Assembly (NCBI GenBank): GCA_018824795.1
Contig: JAHJFL010000024.1
Location: 1 to 7,299 of the forward strand
Source: a bacterium
Lineage (GTDB): Bacteria; Campylobacterota; Campylobacteria; Campylobacterales; Sulfurimonadaceae
Direction: 5' to 3'
Length of the DNA: 7,299 bases
The notes under the pieces were generated by a model. It saw nothing but the letters and a program-made list of their open reading frames with translations. It made no database searches and was not told the DNA's origin. The translations under genes were made by a program, and so were the position numbers. The number at the start of each line of letters is the position of its first letter. Position 1 is the stretch's first letter. Of the stretch, positions 1-5,190 are shown piece by piece.

Positions 1-498
1 AGAGAAAAACTCGAAGGCATAACCGGAAGAAATCGCGACAGACAGATGGAACTCGCGCGTGAGATAGGTTTAGAAAACTTTGAAAGTCCAGGCGGTGGCT
101 GTCTTTTAACAGATGAAAATTTTGCTAAAAAGATGGTTGATTTTATTAAACATGATACGTTTTTGGTAGAAGATATCCCTGTTATAAAATATGGACGCCA
201 TTTTCGTCTGCAAGATGGTGCAAAGCTTGTTGTGGGAAGAGACCAAGCCGACAATGCACATCTTGAAGCAGTAGAGAGTGAAAAATATATGCACATAAAA
301 ACACTTGGACTCAATGGTCCACACTCCCTTATCAGCAAAAACGCAACGCAAAAAGATTTGGATTTTGCTGCAAAGGCCATACTTACTTACTGCAAGATTA
401 CGCCAGAGACTGAGTATTCTGTGAGTTTTGATGAGAAGCCTATACAAGTCACTCCTTTTAATTCAAGAGAAGTGCTGAAGCCTTTTAGCGTTTTATAA
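1..498 (+). CDS. PP-loop tRNA-thiolation-type protein, C-terminal part (5' end outside window)
   Basis: The frame is open from base 1 to the TAA at 496-498, giving 165 visible residues. The ATG at 46 lies inside a continuous coding frame and is probably not the start. Visible motifs are SPGGGCLLTD (residues 29-38), KYGRHFRL and KLVVGRDQADN. These match, from memory, the C-terminal NFACT-R-like RNA-binding region found in MnmA/ThiI-related proteins of Campylobacterota and other bacteria. Family members carry an N-terminal PP-loop ATPase domain that would adenylate a tRNA base for sulfur transfer. That domain would lie upstream of the window, so activity cannot be judged here. The protein should be cytoplasmic. 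It has no evident link to the flagellar genes downstream. The family call is fairly firm; the exact modified nucleoside is unknown. Confidence 0.7.
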   Translation, partial: REKLEGITGRNRDRQMELAREIGLENFESPGGGCLLTDENFAKKMVDFIKHDTFLVEDIPVIKYGRHFRLQDGAKLVVGRDQADNAHLEAVESEKYMHIKTLGLNGPHSLISKNATQKDLDFAAKAILTYCKITPETEYSVSFDEKPIQVTPFNSREVLKPFSVL

Positions 499-504
499 TA
501 TTTT

Positions 505-513
505 TGCTATACT
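505..513 (+). promoter_or_regulatory. Extended -10 promoter for the 537-959 gene
   Basis: TGC-TATACT (TG at 505-506, hexamer at 508-513) is an extended -10 element one base from TATAAT. It sits in a T-rich tract starting inside the end of the preceding gene, and no -35 box is obvious at 17 bp. Campylobacterota housekeeping promoters usually have this form: a strong -10 with T-rich upstream DNA and little -35. Transcription would start near 519-521, about 17 bases before the ATG at 537. Confidence 0.5.
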
Positions 514-536
514 AAAGAAAAAAAGAGGGCTAGGGA

Positions 537-959
537 ATGGCTGGAATACATTTTAGTTTTGAAAATTTTGCTGAGTTGTTGCGTTTAAATATAGGGATTT
601 CTGATAGGCTTGATGAGAATCGTGCTGAGAGTTTTACGATTTTGTATTGTGATTTTTCAGAGATACCTAAAGAGATTGTGGATGCGTCGCTCAAGCAGAT
701 ACTTAGAGCTTCTGACTCTATAGTCAACCATGAGGGGGACTACTTTTTTGTGCTTCCTTATACAGACAAATATGGTGCAGAGATCGTCAAAAAAATGTTT
801 GATGAGTTTTTTGCCAAATTTTTAAAAGCATTTCTTTTAAGTTATCCTGCAGATGGTGAAACACCGGAAGAAATTTTGAGTATGATGCAAGACTCCACAA
901 GTATATTTCTAAAAAATGAACTCCACTGCCTTGATAGATTTTCTAAACATCTAGAGTAA
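537..959 (+). CDS. Small protein resembling a degenerate, minimal GGDEF-fold domain
   Basis: This is a 140-residue cytoplasmic protein with no signal peptide or membrane segment. The ATG at 537 follows GAGGG/AGGGA sequence and is the natural start. I do not recognise a named family. The order of elements resembles a GGDEF domain: a hydrophobic strand ending in Asp (about 32-40), a helix (45-58), then SDSIVNHEGDYFFVLP (59-74) where EGDYF occupies the place of the GGDEF hairpin. A helix (77-92) follows, then a strand and SYPADGETPEEIL (102-114), like the segment after the active site of diguanylate cyclases. The length is well below the usual 160-170 residues of a GGDEF domain, and the signature is altered, so cyclic-di-GMP synthesis is unlikely. 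A binding or structural role is possible. The resemblance is my inference; the gene itself is well supported by its ribosome-binding site, promoter and terminator context. Confidence 0.75.
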   Translation: MAGIHFSFENFAELLRLNIGISDRLDENRAESFTILYCDFSEIPKEIVDASLKQILRASDSIVNHEGDYFFVLPYTDKYGAEIVKKMFDEFFAKFLKAFLLSYPADGETPEEILSMMQDSTSIFLKNELHCLDRFSKHLE

Positions 960-963
960 AACC

Positions 964-1212
964 TTATTCTTTAAATTTATACTCTTTAGCACTTTTATAA
1001 TAGGAGACAGCGTCTCCTATCTCTTTTTCTTTATAAATCTTTTTATCGCAAACATATCTGCACTTTATCTTCTCATTTTCACTGGTTATCTCATGTATCT
1101 TTAATCTTTTTGTTTCAAATGCAGACAAATCAAATCTCTGAGGCTTTGGAACGTCAAAAGGGCCTGCGGCAAATAAATACAATGGTAAAAGTAAATAGAG
1201 TAATATCTTCAT
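964..1212 (-). CDS. Small exported protein with signal peptide and CxxxC motif
   Basis: This is an 82-residue protein read leftward from the ATG at 1212-1210. Residues 1-16 form a classic signal peptide: MK, a leucine-rich core, then LFAA, with likely signal peptidase I cleavage after Ala15 or Ala16. There is no lipobox cysteine. The mature part is charged and lysine-rich, with GPFDVPKP just after the cleavage site and Cys51 and Cys55 in CRYVCDKK, which could form a disulfide or bind a metal in the periplasm. It resembles small uncharacterised secreted proteins I associate with Campylobacterota; no function is known to me. Its ribosome-binding site is weak. It converges with the 537-959 gene, with 4 bases between stop codons, and is divergent from fliK. 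Its 3' part contains a perfect inverted repeat that probably ends the opposing transcript. Confidence 0.75.
   Translation of the reverse strand: MKILLYLLLPLYLFAAGPFDVPKPQRFDLSAFETKRLKIHEITSENEKIKCRYVCDKKIYKEKEIGDAVSYYKSAKEYKFKE
1000..1032 (+). terminator. Rightward intrinsic terminator inside the convergent gene
   Basis: ATAGGAGAC (1000-1008) and GTCTCCTAT (1012-1020) form a perfect 9-bp stem with a 3-base loop, followed on the plus strand by CTCTTTTTCTTT (1021-1032). On the minus strand the hairpin is not followed by a T run, so it fits only as the end of the 537-959 transcript, about 40 bases after its stop. It also encodes IGDAVSYY of the minus-strand gene. Confidence 0.6.
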
Positions 1213-1242
1213 AAATTCAATATCGACAAATGAAAAAAATAA

Positions 1243-1258
1243 TGGAATACAATATGCT
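1243..1258 (+). promoter_or_regulatory. Sigma-54-type promoter of fliK
   Basis: TGGAATACAATATGCT carries the invariant GG (1244-1245) and GC (1256-1257) exactly 12 bases apart, as required for sigma-54 -24/-12 elements (TGGCACRNNNNTTGCW), with 9 of 12 defined positions matched. The predicted start is near 1269, giving a leader of about 38 bases. From published work, fliK and the hook genes belong to the sigma-54 (RpoN, FlgS/FlgR) class in Campylobacter and Helicobacter. Confidence 0.65.
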
Positions 1259-1260
1259 TA

Positions 1261-1291
1261 ATTAAATAAAAAACCCTTCTTTTTCAAGGGT
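1261..1291 (-). terminator. Leftward intrinsic terminator, also a 5'-end hairpin of the fliK mRNA
   Basis: ACCCTT (1273-1278) and AAGGGT (1286-1291) pair around a 7-base loop. Read leftward, the stem is followed by TTTTTATTTAAT (bases 1272-1261), a good intrinsic terminator that would stop antisense transcription coming from fliK before the minus-strand gene. Read rightward, it would lie only about 4 bases from the predicted sigma-54 start and just before the AGGAG ribosome-binding site (1296-1300), so it could also act as a stabilising 5' stem-loop. Confidence 0.5.
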
Positions 1292-1306
1292 GTTTAGGAG
1301 AGCAAG

Positions 1307-3007
1307 ATGATTTCATTTGACTTAAAATCTGAACCTAAAACAACATCGCCGTTGAGTTTGTCTACAAAAAAAGATGAGCCGAAACTCTCTTTTTCTGAGC
1401 TTTTAAAGGGTGTAAATACAAATAATGATAGTAAAATTGTGCAAAATGGTGCTTTGGTTTTATCTTTAAATGACAAACAAACGCAGCTCAAGCCAAGTAC
1501 TAAAACAGTGACGAATATACCAAGTAAAGAGACTCTGAGTTCACTGCTTAAAGGAAGTGAAGTCACTAAAGTGGATGAGAAAAAAGCTCCTTTATTAAAC
1601 AAAGAAACGGTTGAACTTAATCCTAAGTTGATGCAAAATTTGAGTGTGGCTGAGATTAAAACACTTATTAGTGATGCAAAAGTGTACTTGAAAGAGAAAA
1701 TAGAGCAGAGTGACGGATATAAAAAATCGCAAATTAAAGAACTTCCGACTACCTTAAAAGGCTTGGCAGCAGTAGCAAAGAAGTTTAATATAGATGTTTC
1801 GAAAATAACGGTAGAAGAGTTGCAGGTAAAAACTGTTAAGACAGAATTGCCAAAACAAGAGCTGCCTGGCATTCAAGTTTCTAAAGAAACACCAAAAGAC
1901 ACTGCAAAAACGCAAACGCAAGTACTTAAAGAAGCTCTTAAAGCAGAAGAGCCAAAAGATGTGAAAACAGAAATAGCAGTTCACAAAGAGGCTGTTAAAA
2001 CAGAATCAGTAAAAACACAAATGCAAGGTCTTAAAGAGGCTATTAGTGTTGATTTGCCTAAAGCTGATACGCTTTCACAGAGGGATAAAATAAGTCTCAA
2101 AGAGGAAGACACTTCGCTACTTAAGACAGATTTTAAAACAAAAATACCAAAAAATATTGAAGCACTACGTGTACATGAAACAAACAGTGAAGCACCAAAA
2201 GTTGAAGACAAAAAAACAGAGCAGATAAAACCGCTTACGCAACTCAAAGAAACACCACTTTTTAAAGCCCAAGAGAGAACTGAACATACTACAGAGCAAT
2301 TTGTACAAACAAAACAGTTTAAAATAGAAGAAAAAACACCAAAACAAAAAGCAGATGAAACGCTTAAACTTCTTTTAAGAGGTGAAAAACCAACGCAAAG
2401 TACGCGAGTACTTACACCTGATTTTTCAGTGGCAACAGCTAAAGTATTGGCTTCTACTGCGCCTACCGAAGGAGCAAAATCTTTTGAGCAGCTTTTACGC
2501 GGTGAAGAAAAAGAGAATACAACTACGTCAAAACTTGATGGGCTTACTACACATAAAGCAGATAGTTTAGAGGTAAAACTAAATGAAGCAAAACAGATGA
2601 TTAAGTATCTCTCAAGTGATGTAAAAACAGCAATTGAAGATTATAAATCACCTTTTACGAGAGTAAAAATACAGCTTAATCCTCAAAGATTGGGTGAAGT
2701 TGATTTGACTATAGTCCAGCGCGGTAAAAATCTTCATGTCAACATAAGCTCAAATAATACAGCGATTAATACTCTGGTAATGAACGCCAATGAGCTTAAA
2801 ACGCAGTTGAACAATAATGGAATACAAAATGCTACATTAAATTTTAGTAACAACTCTCAAGGCGACAACTCCTCTTCTTTTGGAGGACAACAGCAGAGTA
2901 GACAAAATGAGCAAAAAGCGCGTGAAGAATATAATTATTTTGGCGAGGAAGAGGCAAATGAAGAGATTCTAAGCTCTCTTGAAATCGTCATTTCTCATTA
3001 TGCATAA
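1307..3007 (+). CDS. fliK: Flagellar hook-length control protein FliK
   Basis: This is a 566-residue protein, in the long range typical of Campylobacterota FliK. FliK is exported through the flagellar type III apparatus, measures the hook and switches FlhB to late substrates. The ATG at 1307 follows AGGAG by 6 bases. The N-terminal and middle parts (about 1-430) are low-complexity and rich in Lys, Glu, Thr and Gln, fitting an extended ruler. The C-terminal hook-control domain (about 435-525) has the diagnostic LNPQRLGEVDL at 457-467, then LHVNISS and a helix with NELKTQLNNNGI. A Gln/Ser/Asn-rich tail follows. There is no Cys or Trp in the whole protein. SFSELLKG (28-35) and SFEQLLRG (392-399) are near copies, with further LLKG/LLRG motifs at 80-83 and 356-359. 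It is the first gene of the hook cluster, behind a sigma-54-type promoter. The call is firm on domain and context. Confidence 0.93.
   Translation: MISFDLKSEPKTTSPLSLSTKKDEPKLSFSELLKGVNTNNDSKIVQNGALVLSLNDKQTQLKPSTKTVTNIPSKETLSSLLKGSEVTKVDEKKAPLLNKETVELNPKLMQNLSVAEIKTLISDAKVYLKEKIEQSDGYKKSQIKELPTTLKGLAAVAKKFNIDVSKITVEELQVKTVKTELPKQELPGIQVSKETPKDTAKTQTQVLKEALKAEEPKDVKTEIAVHKEAVKTESVKTQMQGLKEAISVDLPKADTLSQRDKISLKEEDTSLLKTDFKTKIPKNIEALRVHETNSEAPKVEDKKTEQIKPLTQLKETPLFKAQERTEHTTEQFVQTKQFKIEEKTPKQKADETLKLLLRGEKPTQSTRVLTPDFSVATAKVLASTAPTEGAKSFEQLLRGEEKENTTTSKLDGLTTHKADSLEVKLNEAKQMIKYLSSDVKTAIEDYKSPFTRVKIQLNPQRLGEVDLTIVQRGKNLHVNISSNNTAINTLVMNANELKTQLNNNGIQNATLNFSNNSQGDNSSSFGGQQQSRQNEQKAREEYNYFGEEEANEEILSSLEIVISHYA
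1910..2041 (+). repeat. Imperfect internal repeat in the fliK ruler region
   Basis: Bases 1910-1936 and 2015-2041 are 22/27 identical and in the same frame, 105 bases (35 residues) apart, encoding TQTQVLKEA and TQMQGLKEA. The stretch between also echoes the pattern (HKEAVKTES). It looks like an old in-frame duplication of a roughly 35-residue Lys/Glu-rich unit in the part of FliK expected to set hook length. Confidence 0.5.
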
Positions 3008-3012
3008 TATCT

Positions 3013-3027
3013 GCCTTTGAAAAAGGC
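3013..3027. other. Short perfect hairpin just after fliK
   Basis: GCCTTT (3013-3018) and AAAGGC (3022-3027) form a 6-bp stem with a 3-base loop, 5 bases after the fliK stop. No T run follows on the plus strand, so it is not a convincing terminator. It may protect the fliK 3' end. Confidence 0.4.
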
Positions 3028-3085
3028 TAGCTTTAGTCGCCACAGCGGAGACAAGCGAAGTAAAAGGGACTTTGTTCCTTTTACG
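3027..3085. repeat. Hairpin-bearing intergenic element, copy 1 (fliK-flgD gap)
   Basis: Copy 1 begins CTAGCTTT and ends with GTAAAAGGGA (3060-3069), a 5-base loop and TTCCTTTTAC (3075-3084), a 10-bp stem with one G-T pair. Its middle (3030-3056) can form an imperfect hairpin: GCTT-GTC-CC against GG-GAC-AAGC, with a 2-base bulge and one mismatch. The middle is GC-richer than its surroundings. A shorter related copy lies at 5120-5166. The element has no T run of its own and no coding frame I can support. Its function is unknown. Confidence 0.5.
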
Positions 3086-3094
3086 GACAATCAG

Positions 3095-3115
3095 ATGAAG
3101 GTTTTCCTTCATTTT
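3095..3115 (+). terminator. Terminator-like hairpin upstream of flgD
   Basis: ATGAAGG (3095-3101), loop TTTT, CCTTCAT (3106-3112), then TTT before ATAG. The stem is 7 bp with a short T run, rightward only. It lies 25 bases before the flgD ATG, so it would terminate or attenuate fliK transcripts before flgD. A weak -10-like TAGAAT at 3117-3122 could restart transcription, but that is unconvincing alone. Confidence 0.4.
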
Positions 3116-3140
3116 ATAGAATAAAATTAAGGAATAAATT

Positions 3141-3806
3141 ATGGCAATCACATCAACAGGCTTAAACGCAGCAACATCACCGGAATATGCAGCTGCAACG
3201 GTAGCAAAAGATAAGTCAATACTCAGTAAAGATGATTTTTTAACACTTCTTTTAGTTGAATTGCAACACCAAGATCCTACAGAACCTATGGACAGCGAAA
3301 AAATTCTCTCACAAACTTCCCAGCTTGCAACACTTGAATCAGCAGAAAATACAAATAAAGCACTGGAAGGTTTAGCTGCATCTTTGGGTGCCTCACAGCA
3401 ATTTTCAACTATTGCAGCTATAGGTAAAACAGCAGATTTAGGTAGTGATGCTATTTCTTTGGACGAAGGTGCAAGCTCTACATTTGAAGTTTATTTTCCT
3501 TCAGCAATTCAGCAGGGAACTGTAGAAATTACAGATTTAGACGGAAAAATAGTGAAAAAACTTGATGTCGGAACAAACCCATCTGGTGTCTATCAGTTTA
3601 CATGGGATGGAATAGACCAGAGTGGAAATAAGGCTGAGAGCGGAATTTATCGTGTAAATGCAAGCTACTCTGATCCTGATGGCAATACATTAAAAACAAG
3701 ATTAGGCGCATACCCGATTGAATCGGTAAGATTTGAGAATGGAAGTACTCTTGTAAAAGTCGGCTCAAGTTATGTTCCGTTGGAAAATATAGTAGAAATT
3801 TACTAA
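3141..3806 (+). CDS. flgD: Flagellar hook cap/scaffold protein FlgD
   Basis: This is a 221-residue protein, close to the enterobacterial length and shorter than I recall for C. jejuni or H. pylori FlgD. FlgD sits at the tip of the growing hook and guides FlgE assembly. It is exported by the flagellar type III system and later replaced. The conserved FlgD N-terminal signature is FLTLLLVELQHQDPTEPMD (33-51), followed by a Gln/Ser-rich helix (SQTSQLATLE). From about 95 to the end comes the beta-rich FlgD C-terminal region: FEVYFP, then GTVEITDLDGKIV, FTWDGIDQSGN and SGIYRV, the usual FlgD Ig-like turn motifs, ending in the Tudor-like strands VKVGSSYVPLENI. It has no cysteine. The ATG at 3141 follows AAGGA (3129-3133) by 7 bases. 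The short FlgE paralogue follows 11 bases after the stop, so the two are almost certainly co-transcribed. Confidence 0.93.
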   Translation: MAITSTGLNAATSPEYAAATVAKDKSILSKDDFLTLLLVELQHQDPTEPMDSEKILSQTSQLATLESAENTNKALEGLAASLGASQQFSTIAAIGKTADLGSDAISLDEGASSTFEVYFPSAIQQGTVEITDLDGKIVKKLDVGTNPSGVYQFTWDGIDQSGNKAESGIYRVNASYSDPDGNTLKTRLGAYPIESVRFENGSTLVKVGSSYVPLENIVEIY

Positions 3807-3817
3807 AGGAGCAGATC

Positions 3818-5077
3818 ATGATGACGCAAGCTTTTTATAGTGGAATTTCTGGAATTAGAACTAATTCTACAGGTATCAATGTTGTAACGGATAATCTGGC
3901 GAATATAAGTACCACCGGCTTTAAAGGATATGGCTTAGAATTTACCTCTCTCTTTGAGGAGAAAATAGCATCTATTGGAAAAAATGCACTTGACAGCAGT
4001 GTTGGCGTCGGCTCTCGAGTGCAAGCGACACCAATGATGCAAAAAACAGGCTCTCTTATTCTTGCAGACAGAAGCACAGACTTGGCCATAGACGGGGAAG
4101 GATGGTTTGGTGTTCAGGGAGCAAGCAAGCCAATCTATACACGTGATGGAACTTTTTCTTTTGATGCTAACGATGATTTGGTTACACTTGAGGGTCTTCA
4201 TGTTCTTGGGACTATGGCGGGAAATATAAGTGCAAATGGCATTTTGACTGCCAAAGTAGATGAAACAAAATTAGGCAATGTAAACTCACAAGAGAAATTA
4301 CGTTTTCCAAGTTCCTTAACATATCCGGTAGAACCAACTACAGAAGCTGCGTTTATTGGTAATGTTGGTGTTAATTCAGAAGCAATAACTATGGGTGCGA
4401 GTGTTATTGATTCACAAAGTAATCGAAATCAGCTAAAACTTGAATTTACAAAAAATCCAGTGCAAACACCTCCAGGAACACAGTGGAGCGTAACTGCCAC
4501 GACACAAAGCTTAGATGGAACTACTGTATATGATACAAAAACAGGGAGTCTTGCTTTTAATGAATCAGGTGCTTTGGTTTCAAATACCCTTACATCTATA
4601 AACAATAACGGTACACCAATAAGTATAAGTTTAGGCAGCGGATATACCGGTGTAGTCTCTTTTGATACCCCAATAGTCTCCTCTTCAAGTTCTGCAAATG
4701 GAACTCTCGCCGGAGACTTGGTCGGGTATACAATCAATCAAAACGCAGATGTCATTGCTACATTTACCAATGGTAAGCAAAGCAGTGTCGGTAAAGTTGC
4801 AATTTTTCACTTTCAAAATGACCAAGGCTTAGAACGCTTAAACGGAACACGTTTTCAAGAGAGTTCAAATAGTGGCAGACCTATATTTTACACAGATGCT
4901 AACGGAGAGAATATTAACGGTTCGCAAGTTATGAACTTTAAATTAGAGAGTTCAAACTATGAGATGTCTATGGGTCTAACTGAGCTTATCATACTTCAGC
5001 GTGCATTCGATGCAAACTCAAAATCTATTACGACAGCAGATCAGATGATACAAAAAGCTCTGAATATGCATAAATAA
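3818..5077 (+). CDS. flgE: Short FlgE-family hook protein paralogue
   Basis: This is a 419-residue axial protein of the flagellar rod/hook family, exported by the flagellar type III system. The N-terminal rod-hook motif is AFYSGISGIRTNSTGI then NVVTDNLANISTTGFKG (about 5-37). The D1 signature DLAIDGEGWFGVQG follows near residue 90, with TRDGTFSFDANDDLV after it. The C-terminal coiled-coil motif is SSNYEMSMGLTELIILQRAF then DANSKSITTADQMIQKALNM (378-417). It has no cysteine. It is longer than FlgF/FlgG (about 260 residues) and shorter than the FlgE downstream. In H. pylori and C. jejuni the FlgE next to FlgD is the second paralogue, with the main hook gene elsewhere; this protein probably corresponds to it and may be a minor hook or rod-hook junction component (inference). 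AAAGGAG (3805-3811) overlaps the flgD stop. The start may be ATG 3818 or the adjacent ATG 3821. Confidence 0.88.
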   Translation: MMTQAFYSGISGIRTNSTGINVVTDNLANISTTGFKGYGLEFTSLFEEKIASIGKNALDSSVGVGSRVQATPMMQKTGSLILADRSTDLAIDGEGWFGVQGASKPIYTRDGTFSFDANDDLVTLEGLHVLGTMAGNISANGILTAKVDETKLGNVNSQEKLRFPSSLTYPVEPTTEAAFIGNVGVNSEAITMGASVIDSQSNRNQLKLEFTKNPVQTPPGTQWSVTATTQSLDGTTVYDTKTGSLAFNESGALVSNTLTSINNNGTPISISLGSGYTGVVSFDTPIVSSSSSANGTLAGDLVGYTINQNADVIATFTNGKQSSVGKVAIFHFQNDQGLERLNGTRFQESSNSGRPIFYTDANGENINGSQVMNFKLESSNYEMSMGLTELIILQRAFDANSKSITTADQMIQKALNMHK

Positions 5078-5081
5078 AAGT

Positions 5082-5097
5082 TGGAACATTAAATGCT
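5082..5097 (+). promoter_or_regulatory. Sigma-54-type promoter of the long flgE
   Basis: TGGAACATTAAATGCT has GG (5083-5084) and GC (5095-5096) exactly 12 bases apart and matches 10 of 12 defined consensus positions. It begins 5 bases after the stop of the short flgE. The predicted start is near 5108, leaving a leader of about 83 bases with two hairpins. The GGAA form of the -24 element is, as I recall, the usual one in Campylobacter and Helicobacter. Confidence 0.72.
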
Positions 5098-5119
5098 CCA
5101 TATCTTTTACTAATAAAGT

Positions 5120-5166
5120 CTAGCTTTTTCAAGAAGCTAAGTAAAAGGAACAGGTTTCCTTTTTCG
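5120..5166. repeat. Hairpin-bearing intergenic element, copy 2 (leader of long flgE)
   Basis: This stretch aligns with 3027-3085: CTAGCTTT at the start, then an AAG..AAGTAAAAGG..AC core and TTCCTTTT..CG at the end, but lacks about 12 bases of the middle. It forms two hairpins: TAGCTT/AAGCTA (5121-5126 with 5134-5139) and AAAAGGAA/TTCCTTTT (5143-5150 with 5156-5163, 5-base loop). The second stem is kept between the copies while its loop differs (CTTTG against CAGGT), which favours a structural RNA role in the flgE leader. It could also be a weak terminator, because its 3' arm is T-rich. Confidence 0.5.
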
Positions 5167-5190
5167 CATACTATAGGTAAAGGATATAAA

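Noticed and set aside
46..48. ATG at 46 as the start of the first gene
   Set aside because: The frame is open to base 1 and the upstream residues read naturally into the conserved domain, so the gene is truncated by the window edge.
1294..1872. 192-residue minus-strand open frame antisense to fliK, ending next to the leftward terminator
   Set aside because: It is rich in Ser, Phe, Leu and Val, as expected from the reverse complement of Lys/Glu/Thr codons, with no recognisable motif. FliK is clearly the real gene. An antisense RNA is still possible.
2941..2956. Sigma-54-like TGGCGAGGAAGAGGCA within the end of fliK, a possible flgD promoter
   Set aside because: GG and GC are correctly spaced, but other positions match poorly, it lies in coding sequence and would give a leader of about 170 bases. 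A chance match is likely.
5083..5099. GGAACATTAAATGCTCC as a terminator hairpin after the short flgE
   Set aside because: The pairing is imperfect, lacks a clean T run, and the sequence is better explained by the sigma-54 promoter it overlaps.
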